Source: Paraburkholderia phosphatilytica (GTDB lineage: Bacteria > Pseudomonadota > Gammaproteobacteria > Burkholderiales > Burkholderiaceae). Taken from it: a stretch of DNA of 64,000 bases. The translations under genes and the position numbers were made by a program. The DNA is taken from positions 1-64,000 of the forward strand of contig NZ_QQOA01000022.1 of assembly GCF_003443895.1 (NCBI RefSeq). The letters run 5' to 3'. The notes beneath the pieces were generated by a model that saw only the letters and a program-made list of their open reading frames with translations, had not been told where the DNA came from and made no database searches. Shown piece by piece: positions 8,952 through 16,898 of this stretch (positions within the stretch are counted from its first letter, which is position 1; each line of letters starts with the position of its first letter).

Positions 8952-10064
8952 GTGATTCTCGGAAACGAACCCGTCCTGCTGACCCCGGGTCCGCTGACGA
9001 CTTCCCCTGCAACGCGCGAGGCGATGCGTCGCGACTGGGGTTCGTGGGACACCGGGTTCAACCGGATGACGCAGACGATCTGCGCGGACCTGGTGGAAAT
9101 CGTACATGGCGGAAATGACTATGTGTGCGTGCCCCTGCAGGGCAGCGGGACCTTTGCCGTCGAAGCGGCGCTCGGCACGCTCGTGCCGCGCCAGGCCCGC
9201 GTGCTGGTGCCCGACAACGGCGCGTACTGCGCGCGCATCGTGCGGATCCTGCAGCGGCTCGGTATCGATTATGTGGAGCTGAAGTTCGCCGAGCACGAAC
9301 CGGCGAGCGTCGCCGCGATCGAGGACGCGCTGAACGCCGACCCGCGCATCACGCACGTCGCGCAGGTGCATCTGGAAACCAGCGCGGGCCTGCTGAACCC
9401 GCTCGAGGAAATCGCCGCGGTGTGCCGGCGGCGCGACGTGCGCCTGATCGTCGATGCGATGAGTTCGTTCGGCGCGCTGCCGATCGATCTGCGCGCGGGC
9501 GGCATCGACGCGCTCGTGTCGGCGAGCGGCAAGTGTCTCGAAGGCGTGCCGGGGATGGGCTTCGCGATCGTGCGGCGCAGTCTGCTCGAAGCGAGCGCCG
9601 GCCAGTCGCCGTCGCTCGCGCTCGATCTGTACGACCAGTACGCGTACATGCAGAAGACCACGCAGTGGCGCTTCACGCCGCCCACGCACGTGCTCGCCGC
9701 GCTGCGCGCCGCGCTCGACCAGTTTCTCGCCGAAGGCGGCCAGCCCGCGCGCGGCGCGCGTTACCGGCACAACTGCGAGACGCTGGTGAACAGCATGCGC
9801 GCGCTCGGCTTCGAGCCGTTTCTCGCGCCGGAAGTACAGGCACCCGTGATCGTCACGTTCCATGCGCCGCGCGATCCGAAGTGGCGTTTTGCGGACTTCT
9901 ACAACGCCGTGCGCGACGCGGGCTACATCCTCTACCCGGGCAAGCTCACGGAGGTGGAGACGTTCCGCGTGGGCTGCATCGGCGCGATCGACGAGAACGA
10001 AATGCACAACGCGGTCGCGGCGATCGCGCGCGTGCTGACGGCGCTCGGCATCAGCGTGCGCTGA
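8952..10064 (+). CDS. phnW: 2-aminoethylphosphonate--pyruvate transaminase
   Basis: A PLP-dependent class V aminotransferase that converts AEP and pyruvate to phosphonoacetaldehyde and alanine. The N-terminus (ILGNEPVLLTPGPLTTS) is diagnostic of PhnW, and the PLP lysine lies in SASGKCLEGVPG. The GTG at 8952 is preferred because AAGGAGG ends four bases before it and the resulting 370-residue protein matches the family length and start. ATG codons at 8889, 8904 and 8919 would add residues unlike the family. It feeds phosphonoacetaldehyde to PhnY. Confidence 0.95.
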   Translation: MILGNEPVLLTPGPLTTSPATREAMRRDWGSWDTGFNRMTQTICADLVEIVHGGNDYVCVPLQGSGTFAVEAALGTLVPRQARVLVPDNGAYCARIVRILQRLGIDYVELKFAEHEPASVAAIEDALNADPRITHVAQVHLETSAGLLNPLEEIAAVCRRRDVRLIVDAMSSFGALPIDLRAGGIDALVSASGKCLEGVPGMGFAIVRRSLLEASAGQSPSLALDLYDQYAYMQKTTQWRFTPPTHVLAALRAALDQFLAEGGQPARGARYRHNCETLVNSMRALGFEPFLAPEVQAPVIVTFHAPRDPKWRFADFYNAVRDAGYILYPGKLTEVETFRVGCIGAIDENEMHNAVAAIARVLTALGISVR

Positions 10065-10125
10065 AGGGACGTGGGTCGGAGGACGCCGGCTCATCGGGCC
10101 GGCTCATCGGACCGGCAATACGCGA

Positions 10126-10159
10126 GACCCGCGCGAGGCCCGCGCGCGGCGCGCGGGTC
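10126..10159. terminator. Hairpin between convergent phnW and DeoR gene
   Basis: GACCCGCGCG (10126-10135) pairs perfectly with CGCGCGGGTC (10150-10159) around a 14-nt loop, directly before the stop of the minus-strand regulator. There is no T-run. It probably terminates or insulates the two convergent transcripts. Confidence 0.5.
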
Positions 10160-10161
10160 GC

Positions 10162-10917
10162 TCACGCGATCGTGATTTCGGGGCCCTGCGCGGTGACCGC
10201 CTTCGCGATCGACCGTTCGGGCGCCACCTCGGTCACCACGTAACGCACCGCCTCGAAACCGAGGATGCGCACGGGCGTCACGCGGCCGAACTTCGAATTG
10301 TCGGCGACGACGACCGACAGGTTCGCCGCGGCGATCATCCGGGCGCGGACTTCGGCAGCCATCCGCGTGTAGTCGGTCAGATGCCCTTCCGGCGTGATGC
10401 CGCCCGCGCCGACGAACGCGAAATCCGCGTGGTACTGCGAGAGTTGCTGCACCGTGTCGAGGCCGAAGGTCGCGTCCTCGTTGTCGGACAGTTCACCGCC
10501 GAGCAGCGTCACGCGGTTTTCGTTGCGCCGCCCGAGCAGCAGCGCGATGCGCCAGTCGTTGGTGTAGATCGAGAGCCGGTGGCGATCGGTCAGCGCCCGC
10601 GCGACCGCCTGGGTGGTGCTGCCCGAATCGATGATCACCGAGGCGCCGTCCGGCACCAGCTGCGCCGCGCGCTCGCCGATCGCGCGCTTCGCGCCTGCGT
10701 TCGCCGCCTCGCGCACGTCGAGATCGGGTTCGCGCCGGTCGCTGGACAGCGCGCCGCCGTGCGTCGTGACGAGCAGCCCGCGGCCGGCGAGCGCGTTGAG
10801 GTCGCGCCGGATCGTCTCGCGCGACACGTTGAGCTCGCGGACCAGCTCCGCAACCGACAATGCGCCGTTTCGCGCGACCTGCGACAGGATGTATTGGTGA
10901 CGTTGTTCTGCGAGCAT
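10162..10917 (-). CDS. DeoR-family transcriptional regulator
   Basis: A 251-residue protein with the DeoR winged helix (residues 1-57, MLAEQRHQYILSQV and LNVSRETIRRDLNALAGRGLL) and a DeoRC sugar-phosphate sensor domain with the IDSGST and VVADNSKFGR motifs. Regulators of this type usually repress a sugar or amino-sugar operon. It converges on phnW, and no sugar operon touches it, so its target is not apparent. A role in the AEP cluster is possible but not shown. Confidence 0.88.
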   Translation of the reverse strand: MLAEQRHQYILSQVARNGALSVAELVRELNVSRETIRRDLNALAGRGLLVTTHGGALSSDRREPDLDVREAANAGAKRAIGERAAQLVPDGASVIIDSGSTTQAVARALTDRHRLSIYTNDWRIALLLGRRNENRVTLLGGELSDNEDATFGLDTVQQLSQYHADFAFVGAGGITPEGHLTDYTRMAAEVRARMIAAANLSVVVADNSKFGRVTPVRILGFEAVRYVVTEVAPERSIAKAVTAQGPEITIA

Positions 10918-11196
10918 GTGTCGATCCGAAAACGGGGTCAGTCGTCTGGAAATCCGGCGTATTGTATTACGTCATTTGTCGGCGCGCCGCAGCTTGCGAA
11001 ATGCTTCCATCTCGCTCGCCGAACCGGCCCGCGCGGTCCCCGCGGTGTTCCCGCAACGCCCCTGCAGTACTCCAGGTGGCACTCCCACGTTCGGTCCGGC
11101 GCCGGATTTGCTACCCTGTCGGTCCCGGCAGGGCCAGGGGACGCGCGATCGGCACGCGCGCTGTCCACCGCAGCCAGCCGCATCGACCGACCGTAG

Positions 11197-12750
11197 ATGC
11201 GTTCACTGTTTCGCCGTCTTCATCTCATCCTGCTCGCGCTGCGCTACGGCGTGCACCTGATCTGGTCGCTCGGACCCGAGCACCACCGGCTGCACTGGGC
11301 GCTCACGCTCGTCGAGCGGATGCATGTGCAGGGCCGCACGCCGGCCGGCCTGAACCGCGCGCTGCCGCGGCTCGGCCCACTCGCCGGCGTGTTCGCGCAG
11401 GCTCTTCTCGAGCACCCCGAACTCGCCGACAAGACGCTGCACGACGCGCTCGACGCGATCGCGCATCTCGAGATTCCGCTGCCTCCCGCCGAGACCGAGC
11501 ACACGCTCGCCGCCGGTTACGGCCGGCCGCTCGCCACCCTGTTCCGCTCGATCGACCTGATCCCCGCGCGCAACGCGCTCGCCGAGCAGACCCATCGCGC
11601 GGAACTGCTCACGCCGATCAACGGCCACACGCACGTCGCGATCAAGCTCGTGCGGATGGCCCAGGTGCGCGAGATCGCCGACGACGCCGACCTGCTCTGC
11701 TGGCTCGCGCGCTGGGCCGAACGCTGTTCGCGCCGCGCGCGCGGCCTGAAGGTGCGCGCGCTCGCCGAATCGTTTTCGCGCGACATCCTCGCGCGTTTCG
11801 ACCTGCGCGCGGAAGCCGCAAACCTGAGCCAGAGCGGTCATCACTTCGACGGCGACGCGCGCATCGCCGTCGCCGACGTGCTGTGGGAACTCTGCAACGA
11901 CCACATCCTGACGATGCAGCACATCGAGACCGTCGCCGCCACCGACATCCCCGCGCTGCACGCGAACCACATCAAGCTCGCACCGCTCGCCGCGCACATC
12001 ATCGAGCTCGTCACCGAGCAGGCGTTCGAGCACGGCTTCTTTCACGCGGCGCTCGACGCGCACCGGGTGCGCGTCAGCATCGAGCCGGACACGCTCGGCC
12101 GGCTCGTGCTCGCCGACTTCGCGGTGATGTCGAGTCTGTCTTCGCAGGAGCGCGAGTTTTTCGTGCACGGCGCGACGGCGCTCTTCGACCAGGACTACGA
12201 ACGGCTCGCCGATCTGCATCGCGACCACGGCCACGTCGATCACACGACGCGCACCGAAGTGCTCGCCGCCGAACTGCGCACGCGCAGCGAGCAGCATTTC
12301 GCGGCGGAACCGCACGAGCGGACCGCGGGCGCGCTGTTCCATCATCTGCTGCATGCGGTGCAGCCGTTCGACGGCAACGTGTCGCCGCGTCTCGCCGCCG
12401 CGCAGCGCTCGTTCGAACAGGCCGAGATGCTCGCGCAGGCGCTGCATCCGGGCGCGAACACGTGGCATCTCGCGAAGGAAGCGCTTGGCCGCATCGCGCA
12501 GCGCGACATCGATCATCGCGGCTGGATCAGGCGGATCTCGGAGGAGCTGCCGCATCTCGCGCATATCGTGCCGCGCGTGCCGCAGCTCGTCGTGCGCTAT
12601 CTGCAACATCAGCAGCATCGCGGCTCCGTGCAGTACGACGCGCAGCTGCTGCGCGAGCTTGCCGTCGAATTGCGCCGCACGCGGCGGCTCCTGTGGGCGT
12701 GCGGGCTGGCGCTCGGCGCGGCGGTGGTGTTCGCGGGCGCGTTGCAGTAG
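11197..12750 (+). CDS. UbiB/ABC1-family protein with degraded kinase motifs
   Basis: The 517-residue protein aligns by eye with the UbiB (ABC1/AarF) atypical kinase family: an N-terminal LSLG/ERMHVQGRTP region, VAIK with the ATP-site Lys (K150), DLRAEAAN (the family EA.N element, ~203-209), and a C-terminal hydrophobic segment at ~497-516. Active-site signatures are changed. The KxGQ motif reads RLGP (58-61), the catalytic HADxHPGN loop reads HAALDAHR (283-290) with the Asp replaced, and DFG reads DFA (307-309). It is therefore likely a pseudokinase, perhaps with a structural role in quinone-lipid metabolism. It appears monocistronic. The ATG is not preceded by a clear Shine-Dalgarno. Confidence 0.8.
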   Translation: MRSLFRRLHLILLALRYGVHLIWSLGPEHHRLHWALTLVERMHVQGRTPAGLNRALPRLGPLAGVFAQALLEHPELADKTLHDALDAIAHLEIPLPPAETEHTLAAGYGRPLATLFRSIDLIPARNALAEQTHRAELLTPINGHTHVAIKLVRMAQVREIADDADLLCWLARWAERCSRRARGLKVRALAESFSRDILARFDLRAEAANLSQSGHHFDGDARIAVADVLWELCNDHILTMQHIETVAATDIPALHANHIKLAPLAAHIIELVTEQAFEHGFFHAALDAHRVRVSIEPDTLGRLVLADFAVMSSLSSQEREFFVHGATALFDQDYERLADLHRDHGHVDHTTRTEVLAAELRTRSEQHFAAEPHERTAGALFHHLLHAVQPFDGNVSPRLAAAQRSFEQAEMLAQALHPGANTWHLAKEALGRIAQRDIDHRGWIRRISEELPHLAHIVPRVPQLVVRYLQHQQHRGSVQYDAQLLRELAVELRRTRRLLWACGLALGAAVVFAGALQ

Positions 12751-12978
12751 CGGAGGAATGCGCGTGCCCTGACGACGTGCGCGCGGCAGCCGGCGTATCG
12801 CGCAGGATGCCAGCGCGGAGGTGTCTGCGCCAGACCCGGCGCTGGAGGTGCGCACGCATGCTCCCGCCGCGGCTCGCGCAACACCAACGGGTGCAGGCGC
12901 AAACAAGACGCGTCGCCCTCGAACGGCGATGATGGCGTTTTCCACTTTCGTTCGCGTCGCGTCCCGCGTCTTTCATCG

Positions 12979-13869
12979 ATGTTCGCCACTTTCATCGCTG
13001 CCGTGTTCGTCGTGCTGTGGTCGACGGGTTTCGTCGTCGCGCGCGCGATCACGCCGTACGCCGATCCCAACCTGTTCCTGCTGGCCCGCTTCGGCGGCAC
13101 CGCGCTGCTGTTCGCGCTCGCCGCGATCGTCAGGCGCGCAGCCTGGCCGACTGGACGCGAACTCGGCAAGCATCTGTTCGCGGGCGCGCTGCTGCAAGGC
13201 GTGTATCTGGGCTCGGGCTACTGGGCGGTCGCGCAGGGATTGAGCGCGGGCGTGATGGCGCTGCTCGGCGCGCTGCAACCGCTGCTGACGGCAGCGCTCG
13301 CCGCGCGGCTCTTCGGCGAGCGGCTGGCGGCGCGCGGCTGGGCCGGCATGGCGCTCGGGCTTGCCGGCGTCGCGCTGGTGCTCGAACCGAGGCTCGCGGC
13401 TTCAGGGGCGACGGGGTCTGCTGTGTCTCACGCTGCACACGGCAGCGCGCCGGCGTGGCTCGTCGTCGCGATCTCGATTCTCGCGGTCGTCGCGATCACG
13501 GCGGGCACGCTGTTCCAGAAGACGTCGCTCGCGAAAGCGGACCTGCTGAGCGCGAGCGCGGTGCAGAACGCGGGCGCGGCGCTCGTCGCGGCCGTGCTCG
13601 CGGTGGCGCTCGGCGAGCACCGCTTCATCGCGGCGCCGATGCTGTGGGCGTCGCTTGCGTGGGGCATCGTGATGCTGTCCGGCGCGAGCGTGACGATACT
13701 CGTGTGGATGGTCCGGCGCGGCGACGCGTCGCGCGCCACCGCCCTGCTGTTCCTCGCGCCGCCGCTCGCCGCGCTCGAAGGCTGGCTCGGCTTCGGCGAG
13801 ACGCTGCTGCCGGTGCAGATCGCGGGGTTCGTCGTGACGCTCGCGGGGGTGTGGCTCGCGCGGTCTTGA
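12979..13869 (+). CDS. EamA/DMT-family exporter
   Basis: A 296-residue inner-membrane protein with about ten hydrophobic segments arranged as two EamA repeats (residues ~5-135 and ~155-292). It starts MFATFIAAVFVVLWSTGFV and has the conserved PLLTALLA-like end of repeat one. DMT permeases export metabolites such as amino acids; the substrate cannot be read here. No Shine-Dalgarno is obvious and no partner gene adjoins it. Confidence 0.85.
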   Translation: MFATFIAAVFVVLWSTGFVVARAITPYADPNLFLLARFGGTALLFALAAIVRRAAWPTGRELGKHLFAGALLQGVYLGSGYWAVAQGLSAGVMALLGALQPLLTAALAARLFGERLAARGWAGMALGLAGVALVLEPRLAASGATGSAVSHAAHGSAPAWLVVAISILAVVAITAGTLFQKTSLAKADLLSASAVQNAGAALVAAVLAVALGEHRFIAAPMLWASLAWGIVMLSGASVTILVWMVRRGDASRATALLFLAPPLAALEGWLGFGETLLPVQIAGFVVTLAGVWLARS

Positions 13870-14004
13870 GCGGCTTCAGGCGCTGCGACCTCGAGCGGTA
13901 TCAAGCGCGGCCCTGAACCGCCGCGAGGTTCGGCCCGCGCGGTCGTCAGCGTTCCCGCGCACGATCTCACGCGCTCGCAAACGCGACCATCAGTGCTCGC
14001 AAGA

Positions 14005-15180
14005 TCAATCCGCCGTATCGGCGCTGGCCGGCATCTTCTTTCGCGCGGCGGGGTTCGGCAACGGCGACCACGCCGGGCGAACCTTGCGCTGCGAATCGAT
14101 GACGACGAGATAGCGCCCCGCCCACGGCGTGATCTCGCGGTCGCCGTGCAGCACCCACAGCGAACTGCCCGAACTGACGAGCGCCTGATAGTCGGCATCG
14201 AGAATGCCGTAATGATCGAGCAGCACGTTCAGCGACGACGGAATCCGCACGCAGCCCTTCGAATGACGGATGCCGAGCAGCGGTTCGAGCTTGTCGGGGT
14301 CGGTCGCGTGCATCTGGAAGCGCATCTGCGACACACCGCCCTTGCCCCAGCCGCGCTCGGCGTTTGCCCAGCCGAAATCGAAGATGCGCAGGTCGCGCCT
14401 GCCGTAGCCGCGAATGCCGTTTTCGTTGGTCGTGCCTTCCGCGCGGAAATCCATGTTGTCGGGCGTGTGCTCGAACACGCCGACCGGCGTAATGAAGTGA
14501 TCGTACTGCCCGGGCCGCCCGGTCGCGACCGGCGATGCGCCGATCATCTGCCACGCGTCGGCAGGCGTCGCGCGGAAATAGATGAAGAGCGCCTGCACAT
14601 TCTGGTTCCGATCGACCAGCACGACGTATTCGCCTGCGAGCTGGGCGAGCTGCGCATCCGCGAGCGCGGCCTGCATGCGCTGGCCGTACGCGCGTTGCTC
14701 GGACGTGGGTACGCGCAGACGGCGGCTCACGTCCTTCGCGAAGATGCCGCGCAACAGGAATGCGCGACGAGGATCGACGGTGCCGTTTTCCGGAGCGACG
14801 GCCCATGGCGCGAAGGGCGGCGGTTTTGGGGGTGTGGCGGGAGCGGCCGATGAAGCAGGAGGCGTCGGCCAGCCGGTCGTGGCGCCAGGGGACACCCATG
14901 AGGCTGCCGACCGCGATGTCGCTGCTGGCGGCATCGATGCTGCCGAAGGCGCGGACGTCGTCGAACCCGCTTCAGCCGACGCCGCCAGCGCCTTCGTTAC
15001 CGCGCCCGACGCAATCGCAGCCGGCGGGTCGCCCTGCGCGAGCGCAGCCACGGTCCAGCAGGTCACGAACGCGACGACGCACCACCGCAACACCGTGCCG
15101 CCAGATGTGCCAGATGGGCAAAATGCGGAGCCACAAGTAGCTCCACCCGCGAACCAGCCGAAAACCTTGTTGTAATCCAT
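14005..15180 (-). CDS. L,D-transpeptidase (YkuD) family protein
   Basis: The C-terminal ~240 residues form a YkuD-type domain with the catalytic signature HSKGCVRIP (His, Ser and nucleophilic Cys), which forms or remodels 3-3 peptidoglycan cross-links or anchors proteins in the periplasm. A signal-anchor-like segment (LRWCVVAFVTCWTVAALAQ) and a long Ala/Pro/Ser/Thr-rich linker with PPKPPPF precede it. The ATG at 15180 gives 391 residues but has a poor Shine-Dalgarno; a GTG close to the signal segment is an alternative. No peptidoglycan gene lies next to it. Confidence 0.82.
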   Translation of the reverse strand: MDYNKVFGWFAGGATCGSAFCPSGTSGGTVLRWCVVAFVTCWTVAALAQGDPPAAIASGAVTKALAASAEAGSTTSAPSAASMPPAATSRSAASWVSPGATTGWPTPPASSAAPATPPKPPPFAPWAVAPENGTVDPRRAFLLRGIFAKDVSRRLRVPTSEQRAYGQRMQAALADAQLAQLAGEYVVLVDRNQNVQALFIYFRATPADAWQMIGASPVATGRPGQYDHFITPVGVFEHTPDNMDFRAEGTTNENGIRGYGRRDLRIFDFGWANAERGWGKGGVSQMRFQMHATDPDKLEPLLGIRHSKGCVRIPSSLNVLLDHYGILDADYQALVSSGSSLWVLHGDREITPWAGRYLVVIDSQRKVRPAWSPLPNPAARKKMPASADTAD

Positions 15181-15437
15181 GCCTTCGTGAAGCGAATTGC
15201 CTATGCAATACCGCGCGACCCCGCGCGAAACATAGCGATCAACCGCGGCGGCGCGCGTGTAACGCGCCACCCCGATGCCCGGCCCGAACGTCGCACGTGT
15301 GCGCGGCAACGCCGCGATTGCGCGCCAGGCCCCTCATCGTTTGAAGGCAAATATCCGGATTGGTTTCGACAGCCGGCGACGCTTCGCTGCGCTGCGGCAT
15401 GTCGAGGACAGCAGATCAACCGGCCAGTCGCATCCCG

Positions 15438-15707
15438 TCATTCAGGACGCGGGGCCTCGCGCTGGTCGAACGGCGCGGCGCTGACCCGCAGTTCCACGCC
15501 TTCGAGGCGGCGTCCCTGCAGCTGGCTCGCGATCGCTTCGCCAGCGTAGGGCGTTTCGGCATTGAGTTCGACTTTCGCATACGCGTTGTCCGTGCCGGTC
15601 TCGTAGACCGAGATGTCTTTCGCGTAGTGGCCGAGCTCGTGTGAAAGGAAATCGCGCACCTGCTGTTCCGTGCAGCGCTCAGGGATGTTCCAGACGATCA
15701 GGTTCAT
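15438..15707 (-). CDS. Small RRM-like RNA-binding protein
   Basis: An 89-residue protein resembling a single RNA-recognition motif: an RNP2-like strand (NLIVWNIP), an acidic helix with FLSHELG, and an RNP1-like strand (NAYAKVEL), then GRRLEGVELRV. Small RRM proteins in beta-proteobacteria are thought to bind RNA, sometimes in cold shock; here that is inference. ATG 15707 with GGAG 11 bases upstream is used; GTG 15716 would add three residues. Confidence 0.7.
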   Translation of the reverse strand: MNLIVWNIPERCTEQQVRDFLSHELGHYAKDISVYETGTDNAYAKVELNAETPYAGEAIASQLQGRRLEGVELRVSAAPFDQREAPRPE

Positions 15708-15716
15708 GGTGTCCAC

Positions 15717-16133
15717 GACTCCGGTTTTGACGAGTCAACACGCTGCAGGCGGCGCGCCGGCTGCGAAGGTGCTGCAAGGTAGGCGCCGCGAAAACCAGCT
15801 CGGGTTGAGGCCGGCAAGCCATTCAAATACGCCCGGCGCATTTCGTCCTGATGTCAGCATAGCGGGAAACATACCCGAGCGCGCAGCGGCACGGCACCGG
15901 GGGCCGTCGCGGCGAAAAGAGGAAATCCGGGGAAGCCGGCAGGCAGGTCGATCGCGCGACGCCGGCACAGTCCGCCAACGGGGAAGGCGGCTGCACGCGA
16001 AGCGGGGAGCGCGACGGCGGACTGCGACGGGGTCGGTCCGCCGTTTCCCATTGTGGGTGGTTGCACTCACCATCGCTGGCGCCGCATCGCGCGAAAGCGC
16101 GAAGCCTGTTCGCGCCGCGACGAAACGTCGCGC
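15717..16133. other. 417-bp intergenic region
   Basis: No convincing reading frame, tRNA or strong hairpin is seen. It contains the promoter of the RRM-like gene at its left edge and the 3' flank of the exported HNH-like gene at its right. Confidence 0.5.
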
Positions 16134-16685
16134 TCAGGAGCCGCCGTCGTCGCTCGCCATACCGTCGCCATCCGAATCGCACGACATGTGCGTGACGTCG
16201 AGATAGTGCGCCGGCCAGTTGCCGCTGATGATGCCCTGCGCGTCACGCAGCGAGATCTTGCCCGCGCACACGCAACGCTTCAGCTTGACCGCGAGCAGGT
16301 CCTTGCGGCGCTCACCGTCGTGGCCCGCCCACGGCAGCAGATCGAGATTCGCCGGCGCTTCCGGCGAGCCGCCGAGCAGCACCGGCACGCGCCGGTCGAG
16401 CGCGTAGTCGTCGCGATCGTCGGGATCGATGCCGTGGCGCTGCAACAGCGCATCGCGATGCGCGATCATCCGGTCGAGCGGCGGCGAGACCTCGTCCACA
16501 TAGCCTGGCCGGCAGATCGTCCTCGCGACCGAATGCTGCGTGACGCGCGCATCGAGCATCGACGCGTCCTGCGCGAACGCTCGCGCGGCGGGCGAGATGA
16601 GACCGGCGCAGAGTGCGCCCGCCGCGACGGCGCGAACGGTGCGCCTGCAACGACAGGACCAGCGCCCGCGAAGCGCGGGGCGCAT
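16134..16685 (-). CDS. Exported HNH-like protein, probable lost catalytic His
   Basis: After a basic N-terminus and signal peptide (TVRAVAAGALCAGLISPAARAFA), the mature part has the layout of a small secreted family I recall from Burkholderiales: RTICRPGY, a D-x-x-x-P-x-x-LGG-x-P-x-x-x-x-NL core (LDRRVPVLLGGSPEAPANLDLLPW), a basic KRKDLL-like helix, a CVCAG segment and an AQGIISGNW end. In the usual form the core starts with an HNH-like Asp-His; here the pair is Asp-Arg. The ATG at 16685 is chosen because the signal peptide begins just after it; a TTG and an ATG further upstream are open. Function unknown. Confidence 0.62.
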   Translation of the reverse strand: MRPALRGRWSCRCRRTVRAVAAGALCAGLISPAARAFAQDASMLDARVTQHSVARTICRPGYVDEVSPPLDRMIAHRDALLQRHGIDPDDRDDYALDRRVPVLLGGSPEAPANLDLLPWAGHDGERRKDLLAVKLKRCVCAGKISLRDAQGIISGNWPAHYLDVTHMSCDSDGDGMASDDGGS

Positions 16686-16847
16686 GCACTTCACTGCGAG
16701 GAGATGCGCGTTGCGGCGCGTGTCGGATAACCCTGCATTCATTCGTCGGCGCACCGCTAAAACGGCGCGAGATGGTTCGATTGCAGCCCGATTAAAACAC
16801 AATCGTTATGCGCGACGCACAAACGTGCGCCGCGCTGGCTGCCGCGA

Positions 16848-16871
16848 GCCGCTCGATGCCCCTCGAGCGGC
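16848..16871. terminator. Stem-loop downstream of the S10 peptidase gene
   Basis: GCCGCTCGA pairs with TCGAGCGGC across a 6-nt loop, 27 bp beyond the minus-strand stop of the carboxypeptidase gene. It lacks a T-run, so it may be a processing or mRNA-end hairpin. Confidence 0.4.
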
Positions 16872-16898
16872 CCTTCCAGTCTGACGAAACCCAGCGGC

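Noticed and set aside
8618..9061. N-terminal extension of phnS to 512 residues
   Set aside because: It would run over the phnW start; ATG 8617 begins a proper signal peptide with GGAG upstream.
11203..12945. 580-codon minus-strand frame opposite the UbiB-like gene
   Set aside because: Arg/Glu/Ala-rich antisense composition without motifs; the plus-strand protein has family features.
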